Assembly (NCBI GenBank): GCA_963576475.1
Contig: OY754982.1
Location: forward strand, 11,124,546-11,188,545
Direction: 5' to 3'
Length of the DNA stretch: 64,000 bases
Source: Molanna angustata
Taxonomy: Eukaryota; Arthropoda; Insecta; Trichoptera; Molannidae
Part shown: positions 34,063-47,000 of the stretch, one piece after another
Position numbering within the stretch: the first letter of the stretch is position 1
How the letters are laid out: each line of letters begins with the position of its first letter
Translations under genes and position numbers: made by a program
Notes under the pieces: model-generated
What the model was told of the DNA's origin: nothing
The model's database searches: none
Seen by the model: only the letters and a program-made list of their open reading frames with translations

Positions 34063-34604
34063 GTTGTATGATGACTTCTAATGAATTTTAATTTGTTTTT
34101 TTTTTTTTTTGATTACGTAAGTACGATATAGAAAATTGGTTGTTTTCTGGGTAGTCACAATATGCCTCCCTAAAGCCACATCCCCATGATAGTTCTCACT
34201 TTTAGTGTGATAATTGTGAAGCCTTGCATACCGTCAAATATACTTTTTAGTCTACTTGATTAGAATATTGCAACTAAAGTTAAGAGGTAAAAAGGCACAA
34301 ACTAAAAGGTTGGAAGGACTGGATTAAAATACAATGGGGATTTATAGACTGAGAGACAGCGACAGCCAGACTTATGTCATAGTATAAAGGCTGAATTTTT
34401 TTTTATGTAAGGTTATCACAGTTGGTAGCAATGAATGGCTAATATGAAATCTGAGAAGAGGTGGTCTTTGGAGATATGAGGAACCTAAGGTACAGAAAAT
34501 TGGTACTCAGTTACATCATAGTATATAGTCTGATTTATTGTAGGGACTACCATTAGAAATCACCCCATACATTGACAGGCACTTGGTTGGTGGACATAAC
34601 AATA

Positions 34605-34720
34605 TTGCCATAGTACACATTGTATTGTATCTGGTTGGAAGAAATTGCCATTTGGCAAGAAACCCTCCAGTGTACAAATTATTTGTACAAGAAGATAATT
34701 AAATAAAAATAAATAAATAA
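34605..34720 (+). mobile_element. SINE family 3, 5'-truncated copy
   Basis: GGTTGGAAGAAATTGCCATT, TGGCAAGAAACCCTCCAGTG and an AT-rich tail with (AAAT)n match the body of the copies at 43286-43492 and 49160-49330. The tRNA-like head is missing. Confidence 0.6.
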
Positions 34721-34792
34721 ATGATCTGAATAATAGAAATAATAATAATTAGAACTGAATGTTAAATTTAAACACGAAATATTTGAGCTATG

Positions 34793-35760
34793 TTATCCAA
34801 TTGTCGATTTGTTCAAGAGAACTTTGTTCTCTTAAGATATCGACAATGTTTTAAGCCAGGATACGCGAGAATTGTATGCAGTGTCTACTTTTTTCACGGC
34901 TTTTCCAACTTTGAAGTCATAAAACACCAACTTAGAGGCTTCGCAGCATATATGTTCCATATACGGATTTACTCAGAATTCGGAGTGGAACATTTCATGT
35001 ATCTGTGTGTGTGTCTGTGTCCGTCCCCCCTTATAACTTTTGATCCACTCCAAATTTCAGAATATATAAACAATAATAGGCCTGCAAAACTTTTATACTC
35101 AGAATTTTGAATTTTTGTTTAAGTCAGGGGTTATCAACTTTTGAAATTTTGGTTTATTTTTCCATATATCTCAGAAGCCATAAAAGCTAGAAAGCTGAAA
35201 ATTGGTATAAACATAGACAAATGCAAAATCTCAAATTGGTTTTTTCAAAAAAATTCCAGGGTTTCTCAAACATTTTTTATTAAGAAAAATATTTTTTTTT
35301 ATGATTAATTTATGAGTGTAACTGCCTATATTTCCATTTTTTTTAAAATTATCGAAAAAAGTCGAAACACCCCAAATAGATAATTAAATTTTCTGAAAAA
35401 AATATTTTTACTGTAGAAGTACATCAATTTTTTTTAACAATTTTTATAAAAATTGAATCAAGTGACAACATCGCTTCATGCAATTTGTATGGCAGTCACC
35501 TATACACAACATGTAAGAAGACTTAATAGTTTGACACTTAATCTCCAAACATGCATACAGAACCATCATACTGTTTTCATATTTTGGGTAGGAAAAGAGG
35601 ACTGACCTCCACACTGTCCTATCTTGACATACATACCAACATGTGTTAAAATTTTCAATAATTTGGATTTATGTATTTATAGTTTGATTCTTATTCTTCA
35701 ACTATACATACTATCGCTATCGACAGTTGGATCTCATGTGTTACATGCAACTAGTAATAC
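34793..35760 (-). repeat. Element K, copy C (complete, inverse)
   Basis: It runs from the right end of K (TTGTCGATTTGTTCAAGAGA) through a short GTGTGTCTGTGTCCG tract and CTAGAAAGCTGAAAATTGGT to the left end (CGATAGCGACAGTTGG-like block, GTTACATGCAACTAG at 35760). End-to-end agreement with copy A defines the ~1 kb unit. Confidence 0.75.
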
Positions 35761-38069
35761 CAAAGGTTTCATAAATATTTATTTTTACAAAAGCCCATTT
35801 TCTAATGTAATGATGTTTGATTAATATAATGTAACGACAAATTGTCATTTTGTCGTTACATATATTCTAATCACTTGGGTGTAAGTTTTTGTAAAGTTGT
35901 GACAATTTATTTATCTACATCATTCGATAGGATAATAATAATAATAATAATAAGAGGAAATAAAACAATTTGTAATTTTTCTTATACCTTTATTTTTGTT
36001 TTTTTCTTCATCAGATTTAAATACAATATAAAAGCGTTAAAGAACATAAAAACATGTTTTGCAGATTTACAAAGGTCTATTTCATCATGAAAAATAAGTG
36101 CTTGTGTGGAGTGTAATGATATTATTCAATTAATGAGGCACGTTTCAAAGACGGAAATATAATATTTACATTTATAAGTTACACAAAATTCTATAAATAC
36201 ATTCAATGACTACACAACCTTTTTGGTCATTTCATAATAATTGAAAATTATAACATAAAAGTAATTATTTAAAAATCTACAAATTAGAAACACAATTTTA
36301 AATTATTGAAAATATTGTCATAAAAAAAAAACAATCCTTTTTTCCATTGTTACAATTCGATAAATCTCTAACTCTAAATCTTAATTAATTTTAGTCACCA
36401 TATTTCTTATTGACTATTCAAAATGGATGCAGATGGTTATAATAGTAAATTAGGTGCAAATTTCTAGACGTCATTACTATTTAATCAATACGTTTTCTTC
36501 TTATGTCACATCAAATTCATTTAAGATATTTTTAAATACAAGTATGTTTGTAATTTATTTATTTACCATTGATAATAATAGACAATAACTACCATTTTAG
36601 AACTCATAAATTTGAAAATGTATAGCTAATGAATTTATATACCAATTATGTTAATTTTTTTTTCAATGATTTATTTATGTTTAAACAATTTTTTTTAAGT
36701 ATAAATACTCTATATATAATGTAGGTAAATGGTCTTTTTTCTATCACTGATTTATCACAATTTCAATCATTTTTTTCCTAATAATTTTTATGTAATTTGA
36801 TGGCAATCTGTTTAAAAATATTGAAAATGCAAAATAACTCGGAACAATTTAGGGAATATTTATTTTGAATTCACAATCTGTTAATTCTAATCAGATCATA
36901 ATTGTGTTAAATGATAAATTCATAAAATGGTGAACAAAAAACTATATTATATTCGCGTATTTTATATGAAATACATGTTACGTAACGCATAAAATGTTAT
37001 TTGTTACTTAAATAAAAAAATAATAATTACACTCAATAAATTGAAGACTTGTGTAAAAATAAAAATATTTACATTCAAAAGAAATATCAACTAAATAAAT
37101 AATGTACAAATGTATTCAACAAAAAAAAAACATATTAAATTATAAATAATATTTTAGGTATATATGAAATATTAACTTGTTAGATTTCTAAGTAGATAGT
37201 AATAATATGTATTACAAGTATTTTATTACTTTCACATTATTTGGAATTATGCAGAGTAAATATTTAAATTTGTGTGTCTAGTTATTTTATAATTCAATAA
37301 TTTTAGAAATAAAGAGCTATTTAATAGCTAAATTATTAATCATTTTGTGGTGAATATCATGTGGGTTATAAGAAAAATAAGCTACATATTGATGATTGAA
37401 GAAATAAATTTTAATATTCATCTTCATCTACACATATGAAGAGGAAATGTTATTTTCATTGTGACGTCTCATAAAAAAACAACTAAATATGAAAGATGAT
37501 AAAGGTAATGTAAGCAATGAAAAATTAAAATTTCAAAACACAATCTTTGCAATGAAGAAAGCTTTTTTAACTGTTTGGTTATTATCTAAAATATCGCTTA
37601 TTGTGAAAAATCATTAAAGTGTAGGTATGTGAAAAAATTATATCGTGTTTAATTAAGTAAAAAATTATGTCGCAAACTGACTTTACTGTTATTTGGCTGA
37701 CAATGTAGGCCCTCAGTACTCAAATTATATTCTTCCAAACAAGCCTAGTTAGGTGCAAAATACTATTTGTCAATCTATTATCATGTTATTTTAGTATAAA
37801 CAATGAATTCAAATCTTATAAAGAACTTTGTTTTCTAAGACACACATTTTAAAGTAATAATTAAAAATATTGATTATTATTCAAATATTAGTTGTATTAT
37901 GATACACATCTATGTAAGTATATATATTTATATAGTTGAAAAAGAATATTACAAAAGATTGAAGGTATATGTACTTATTTTAAATATGTTTTGACTCTTA
38001 AAATTAATAATAACGTAAATAATTGAGGAATGTTGATACAACGTAATATGGCTGTAAGGTTAATAAAGA
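35761..38069. other. Intergenic and probable EMAP 3' UTR
   Basis: AT-rich. An (AAT)n tract lies near 35931-35952. No coding content was seen; the part adjoining 38070 is expected to include the EMAP 3' UTR on the minus strand. Confidence 0.45.
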
Positions 38070-41000
38070 TTACTCCAGCGACCATTGCATGACACTTGTG
38101 TCCATACCACCCGTGGTAATTAATCTGGTGTCATCGTGGAGGAAGCTGACACTTGTGACATGACTGGAATGACCTCCGTACTGGTGGCAAAGAGACTGAA
38201 AAACAAGAAATAAAAACAAAGTTGAAAATAAAAATATGGGTGAGAAAGTGAGCATTCTTGTTTCCGATGTTTAATTGTTTGTTGCTTTCACATCAAAGTG
38301 AAATTTAATTTTCCACTGTAGGTATGATTTAAATTGGTGGGTCAACCATATAAAATACTGGGCCATATTTTAAAAATATTAAGACATAACAAACCATGGG
38401 GGTATCTTCTTCTTCATATGTCATGTGACACATTAAGGTATACAAAATGGAGTAATGAATAACATTAAATAGTTTAAATTTAATATTTTCGTTTTTAAAA
38501 GTTGCATTTTATATTGTTATTGTTACATTGGATTTTTTCCGTCGGGAGTCAATGTTATTTTTGGACAAATTATTAACATCCCAATAGAGACGAATTTGGA
38601 ATATTATAGGAGAACCAGGAACTCGAGGCACCTACAGGGCTTACGACCTGTCATTGGCTGGTTTACGTGATCACTTTATGCGCTTGTGCAACGTTCACCA
38701 ATTATGACTTCTTATTGAGTTCCTTATCAATGCAATTTTGAAAATTCTATATACTTTAATAATGAGAAACTGATCATTTGAAATAAGCTGAAAAACAACA
38801 TCGCCATCTATGAAGTAATGAAACAACTTTTTTACCTTTGGTTGAGTAACAGGATATGAAAAGAGTTTGACTTTTCCAAAATCATCTCCCGTACATAAAA
38901 CTTTGTTATCATGAGAACCCTCACAAGAGTTTATGTCTGTCCCATCAGCATTCTCTGGCCAGATGCCGATTGTTTGGAAGGTGAGTGTACATGTATTGGT
39001 GTCCCACTCCACATCTCGGAGGCTGGAAGATGCTGTGATTTGACGGCACGTAGATGGATTCCCTAAAACACAATTTGTATTATGTATTAAACTTAGATAT
39101 GATTATAAGGCATGAATCCATTCCATAATTGAAGTAGCAGAGAGCTTATTTAGAGAGAGATTCCTATCCTGGCAAATAAAAATTGTTTCTCGTACATCTT
39201 GTCATACAACATGGTCTGCAATTGAATTTTCTTTTCATCCAATGATTCATTTAATAACTAGTCAGGTCATGCTTTTTTTTTCCTTGATCATTATTTCCTT
39301 CTCACGCAATTTTTTTTGTCAGTCGTTTATTTTTCATACTTTCAATACCAACATTAAATCTTTTTGACATGTTGTGGTCACAGGTGGACGAAAAATGCAT
39401 TTCGATTTTTAGAAAAATTAACTTATATTTAATTAGCACGGGTTGAAAACTAAAATCTTAAGCAGTCTTTGCTTGATCATTTTACAACAAACAATCTTCA
39501 TAGAATAATAATTATAGGCACTTTTCTGAGATCAGAATTTAGTTCCACTATGCCCCAATCTGGGGTTGAGTGGAGCACCCTTAGGCTATCAGTTTTTTTT
39601 GTACTAAAATAATTCACTCCATTTGCAGAGGAAAAAAAATGTATACAAATTAAACTATCTATTTGTTTTCATGGAATAGATTTTAAAATCACCCTATTTT
39701 CTATTAATTTAAAAAGGGTTCACCATTTTTATAAAATGGAAGCGCTAAATAAAAAGAGAATTGTCAATGGGCACTGCTATAACGTTAAACCCATATTCCT
39801 ATTGTATATTATTTTTTGGTAGATTACCTACAAGACATTCATAAAGGTAAGTCATATATTTTACTTACAGTAAAGAAGTTCATAATCTCCAGAGTTGCTT
39901 CTCAAATATTGACTATCCGCAGACCAATCTAGATGAGTTATATAACTCGAATGTCCCTGTAAACAATTTGAATATATTTAAATTATATTGCTGACAAATT
40001 TTATGCATAAAAAGTTTTTTGATGGACCTGGATGAATTTTAATTTATTTTTATATTATAGAGTAAGTTACAAAATATTTACTGGCCAATAAGTTACAACT
40101 TTTTCTGAAGCAATATGTGATTTTCTACACAATAATGTTTTTATGTAATATATCCTATATTTTAAAATATGTATAATTTATTGTCAAATCTAAGAATTGC
40201 CCGAAGAATATTTTTTAACATATTATTTATTCTCTAGTAGAAATCAAACTTTGGATGTTGACATTACATAAGTTAAACAATTTACTTTGTGCATTGGTGA
40301 TCAGTACTGTGTTCTTTCAAGTTATTAATTTTGAACATATTTGTATTTAATAATAATATTTACTAAACATATTTACTGTTATTAAAAGATTTCATAATAA
40401 CTGTGATACAAATATTATGTTGCAGGCAGATCATCAAATTGTGCAGATCATGATCAGATCAATTTTGTCTTGACATTTCAAGAAACAGTAGCATTTTGTA
40501 AATTAAGTGGAATGTATCGAACAGAAGAACAGCACATAAAGCAACAGTCAATAAGAATATTAGACACGAAATACATCAATAATGGCGCTAACATCACATT
40601 ATTTTTATCAATGTGTCAATAAAAAATACATTTGGGTTAAAAATCAGAATAAACTGTTAAGAAACTATGATGGACATTGCAATGCATTTTAGGTATTGAA
40701 TATTTGTTTAACTTTCAGTTATTTTTAGTGTAGCTATGTATAAATGTTGAAAAAATGACAGCTTTTTCATACAGTGTCACTGTTTTATGAAATGTCTAGT
40801 CACATCTTGATCTATTACATTTTAAAATAAGCCTGCGAAATTACTTATTTAAAATTTGTGACATCAATCTACTAAGTTTATACGTACATGCATTAATTAT
40901 TCAGAATGTAAATATAGGTACATTTATTGATATAAAAAGCATTAAGTTTGTACTAAGGGGTAGCCTAATTTTTATATCTTCATCAGATTCATACATTTAA

Positions 41001-44000
41001 GAGTTACATTAACTACGGGTGCTATTTTAAACTCACATTTTATTGTTTTTGTGAGTATTTTTGCGTAAGTGCAACATTTAAAAGCACCAAAATGTTTATA
41101 CTATACCCCGTGCAATATTACATTTCTTACAATTTTTTGTATGATTAATTTTTAGACGGATGAATAATAATTTTAGACAGATGCTCAAGGAAGTAAAATT
41201 TTATAAAGTGCAACAGTTCTCCATGCATTCTACAATATGGACAAGTTTCCTATTTAAAGTATTACCGCTCTTCTTTTTCTATCCGTTCCTCCCTTCCACG
41301 AGAGCAGTTGATAAATCATTTTTGTTAAAAATCATAAATAACTTTATTAAATCATACATGTATCATAATGTAAAAAAGTATTTCATTCTATGTTATTTTC
41401 TAGTATAGTATAGTTAAATATTGTGACAAAATGAATTATTATGTGCATGCATATAAGTTTTTGAAAGTATGCATTGATTTAATTTAATTTACAATGGAAC
41501 ATCAAAGATAAATTATTATAATATTATCAATAAGTATTAAAAAATATTTCGTTATGTACTTATGTTTTTTTTTTTTAAATTGTGACATCTATGAAATAGA
41601 AGAACAACTAGAACCTACAGTAAGGTTCAAATCAATTACACCTTTTCTCAGTAGATGGCATTATCAGCATTTTGATTTTCTAATAATGAAATATATATCT
41701 ATGCAACTTTATAATAATAGAATGACAAAATTGATCAATAAAGGGTAGTAGATCCAGTCAATGAAAGTAAATTATATACACAATGTTCTTAAGTTTTTAG
41801 TACAACAGATTTTCATTCCTAAAGTTCATTTTATTTGAAATTTTTTTTCTTACCATGCATTTGCCAAGACGACTATATCTTCTCGCTTCTTCGTCTATTT
41901 GATAGATATAAATGAAATTGTCCCGTGAACCAAATGCCACATAGTGACCATCGGGAGAATATTTGATACACTGAATTGGCTCCGCTCTGGAAAATCAAAT
42001 AATTTGATTTTAATACAATCGAATAAAAGCGGTCACTGCTTGTAAAGTTACTTCAACACAATGTTAGATCTTTTAAAATTATTTTCAAAAGTTTATTGAA
42101 TAATATTTATGTAGGTAACCATGAAGGTATTAATTATGATAGGTAACAAATGATTTGTGTTTTTTGGTACAATTGCTTATTGCTTATGGTCATTTTGATG
42201 CCAAAAAGTCTCACTGTAAAGAATAATAAGAATACTATTATTTAAATTATAGTAGTAACATTTTTATGCTATAGAAAGAACAGAACTAATTTTGTATGGA
42301 TATATTGATTAGCAATTTGAATAACAAAATTTTAGAATGAAAATAAATAACCAACTGAACTTCTTGATAGAAACGAGGGTTTTAAGTCATTTTGGCATGC
42401 TACTTCAACACCATCTTGAATTAAGAATTGTCCGTGTACTAATAGAACTGTTTCCAGATGGTGCTTTTATTGATTTATTTTGGTTACATTTTTGACGTAG
42501 GTCTATTATAAAAATAAATTAAATATTTTAGGAGGGAGGGAGAAGTCTGTCCTGAGGAGGGAGCGGTCAGCTCCGAAAACCGGTTAGACCCCAAGTATTC
42601 ACAGTGGTTAAAACAAAAAATATATTTGTACCAAATTTCAATTTGCGAAAATATTTAAAATGTGCCACAAAGTTATAGCAACGTATGAAGAAAAAAAAAA
42701 ATATTTTAGTTACCCATCAACGTTTGTAGCAACAAGTTCCCTAGAGTCTGAGTCGTAGACCATCCATTTACCAGTTAAACATCCAACTGCAACTACAGAA
42801 CCGTCTCTTGAAAATGCACAACTTTGAGCTCTCTCCTGTAATTCAATAATCCAAATCATAAGTTGTTAAAATTGTGTATTTGTTTGTGAATTAAACTTCA
42901 AAGTAAGTGATTTTTGCAAACAGCAAGGTATACAAAGTGTCTCTTGTTTCCATGAACTAGAAATACAGAATTAGTAAATGTTTAGTGGTGGTTTTGATAG
43001 ATATAGAATGAAAAATCGATCAACAGGATATAATCAAATAGACTTAAAATCATATCAATTAAAATAAAAAGAATGAAATTTAAGGAGGTTGTAGATTATC
43101 GTGAATGAGACACCATATTGCATGAGTTTGAATGAAGTTATGACTCTCTATGGATGAATGTATGTGGCCTTTGTTTCTCTTTGCCAACCTTTGTAGTTAA
43201 ATGTGATAATTATTGAATGCCAACTACAAGAAAGTGACATTCTAGTGAAAAACTACATTTGGGATACTGCTATACTATAATAATAGTAATAAACACTTCC
43301 TTGCACCCTGCGCAAGTGGCAAGTTTATTACCATACGGCAAATTCTTCCAACTAACCTGTGTTTCCAGCTCAGAGAAGCAATATTTGTGTGAGAAATTAA
43401 TTTATATAAATTTCTCCTTTGCTGGGGATTGAAGCCAGCACGCCCGTACATAAGCTACCTGGCTTAGCAACTGTGCCACAGCGGTCAACTATACTATACT
43501 AAAATGGTTACAATCTTCAACAAAGAAAATGGTTACTTAAAATGAAATAACACTTGATAAAATTATAATACAATATTTACCCCGATATCTTTACTCCATA
43601 CAGTTGAATGAGATAGTGCATCCCACATTTGTAGAAGACGATCCCATCCAGCCGTAACAAACTGAGCCAAAGATGGATGACATGCTAATCCCCACAGTTC
43701 ATCTAAGTGGCCTAAAGTAAAAAAAAATAATTTCAATTTACAACACCCAGGTATGACACTATAGATATGAATAAAAGAGACGTACAACCAAGTGGCCTAA
43801 AGTAAAAAAAAAAAAATTAAAATTGCAACACATGTCACATTTTCTATAACAAGGAGATGTAACAATTTTATTATTCCACGGAGTTGACGTATGTAAGACC
43901 CAGGTATGACACTACAGAGATGAAAAAAGGAGAAGTACTACCAATATAAAATGTTGAGACCACTGCGAAATAGCAATGTCAAGTATAGAAAGGACAACAT

Positions 44001-47000
44001 ATTATATGGTAGCATTACTAAATTAATTAATTAATATTTTTAACAATATTAATTAATTTAAATGGAATTCCATCAAGAACTGACGATCAAAAAGTTAAAT
44101 CTAATTGACATTCATACCATCACGACATATCCCACAATGTGGAGAAACGAGCGACATAATGGAGCACAACACATGCGTGTATACCGACACACCAACTTCG
44201 TCTAAGGCACTAAATTCAGATTGTGTGGTGAACCTCATTGCTGAACTATGTGAGATGTTATTGTTGCCTGTTGTATTTTCGATTACCCGGCTCTTACGGG
44301 ACAATCGTAAACATTAATAGAAAAGAGTGGAAGCACTATTCTAAGCCGGTGCCTCACAGTAAAATGTCTCAAAATAACTGTGTACAAAAGTATTTACCTA
44401 ATACTGCTGGTGAAAAACCAAGAGACAGATCCCCCTGAAGTATGCAGTTTTTAGTTGTTCCAATTAAAACTTGTGAACCACGTCCTTCTGCTAAAACTCG
44501 TACTCCTCCAAAGTGACCCTCAATCTAAAATAACAAATTTAATAAATAAGTCAATAAAATATTCTAAATATAAAATTGATAATTCCTCATATAAAATTTG
44601 CTTAAAATAAATAAAAATCTTATTAGTTGTGAAGCAAAATTAATGCTTCTAAAACCAATACTTTCTCAACTAAACTTGTACATTGGTGTGAATACAAAGA
44701 TACCAAAGAGTCTATTATTGTGAAAAAAATTGAAGTATTAAGTACCTATGTAAATGAAAATATATCTTACTGTAAACATTTCTTGAAAATATTGGATAGA
44801 AATATCTCCTAGAGTCAAAAACCTTCTTAAAACCTAAAATATTTCTCAAATATTTTCTGGATGAATATTGTTTCACATATGTTTTGTACAATGGTGTTAA
44901 GAGAAATATTAATGTCAAAGTTATTGACAATTTAAGATGTTAATTAGTTGATTAAAATTCAAAATTAATGAATAACGAGAAAAGGGAAGGGAGGCCTATG
45001 TTCAACTCTGGACGAAGACAGGCTGATAATGACAAGGTATATTGTAAATCGAATATTGCATATACACAAACATTGGATTTTTTTGACAAATTTTTAACAT
45101 CTCAATAGAGTCGAAGTTGAAATATTATAGAAGAACCAGGAACTCGCGGCACCTTTTATCAAAAAAAGTATTTTGTGTTTAATAAGTATATATTACTTAC
45201 TGATCCTTCCATGCCAGTAGGTGTAAGATCCGCATCAAGTTGAACGATTCTGTTGTCTTTACCACCACCGGAGATAACAGACCCATCCTTCAAGACACAA
45301 ATGGAAAATACACTTCCTTCATGAACACCTCTGATGTATTTATAAATTGTATTTGTACCACGACCCCAAATAATTATATTACCATTTGAGTCACCAGAAA
45401 TTACATCACCTGTAACAAAAATAATAAGTTACTTAATCAGATTGCAAAAGTATTTTTGGAGTGGTGTGATCTTGGAAAAATGAATAAGATGGACACGCCC
45501 ATATACAAAGATTCACTGTCATTTATTTTTTTAGAAGTTAGTCACAATTCACAACGTAGGTACTGTTACTACAAAGAGAAGACAAAGATATTTTTTCAAT
45601 CTTCAAATACAAATTTTAGACAATACAACACTTGATTGTCATTTTGCAAAAAAAAAAATACAGTGATACAATACATGGGAAATATATTTTTTAATACAAA
45701 GGGAATGATGTTAAATGTTTATGCACATATGTATTATAGTATCGAATGTAAGGAAACGCAGTGTGGAGTGATAAACATACAGAAAGGCAACATAAAACTG
45801 TGTTTTAATTGATAAATATAAATTCTTTAAAGGAATCTTTAATATATGTGTTTATTTTGTATTAACTCACCATTATGATTGAACGCTAGACAGGTTACAT
45901 ATTTTGGTTTATCCCTATTTTCGAAAATTCCCATTCGTTTGTACAGTGTGCCACCTTGGTCCAAGGTCCAAAATGCGATGTGACTTTTCCCGCATGTAAC
46001 AATTTGATTTCTATCGAGGGGGTGGAATTCTGCAGCCACTACAGTGTCAACAGAACACTAAAACAAAACAAATATTTATTTGAGATTGAATGAAGATTTA
46101 ATTAATTATATAAGCATTTTAATTGAACAAGCTGTTCATAATAAATAAAAGAAACGCTTGAATGAATGTGTGAAAGTTGCAATACTATCATAATATAAAA
46201 TGGCAATACTTTATAATAAGTATATAAAATATTACATGCCTTATGTTAAATATTTATGTAATGAGAGAATACAATCTTTACATAGAATAACTGTACTTTA
46301 TAATAAATACATTAATAGAATGTATAAACAAATATAAATTAAATTTACTTTGATCACATCCACTCTATACAGAGAATGATTTTATATTTTTTTTTGTGTT
46401 AATAAATCAGCAAATTAAAAAAAGTCTGCCTTCGTGGCTCAGTTGGTTAGATATCAGACTACTTAGCCAAAGTTCCCGGATTTGATTCCCGTGGAGACAG
46501 TTTAAAAAATTGTGTTTTCAGACTGGATTTGTGAAATGATAAATATCGCAAGTCTCCAGAATGTGGCAACATGGTTATTGAGTGGATGTTAAGTCAATAT
46601 TTGACATAGTACCTACCTGTTAGTTGCTTGAGAAGCAACATAAAACAAAAATTTATACCTAAAACTTCATACGGTATCATCAAATTATTTAATGATCAGT
46701 CTTACCTTTGTTTCAGTTATTTTACAGCCCTTTTCACCTCTTTGCCATTCCCAAACAGAAATATTGTGTTCTGTGCCTTGATCCACAGCACATAGTAATG
46801 TTCCACCATCAGCCCGAGAGAAGGACAAACAGCAAACTCCCCTTTCCATATCATTAGCACCGATAACAGCCAGTGTCGCCAGTGACACTGAATTCCATAC
46901 CCTGATGTGTGGCTAGAAGTTACAAAAAAATCAGCAACTTTCTTATATTTAGATTTTATCCTAATTTCATTTTTTTGTTGGTATTTACACTGAACTGTCT

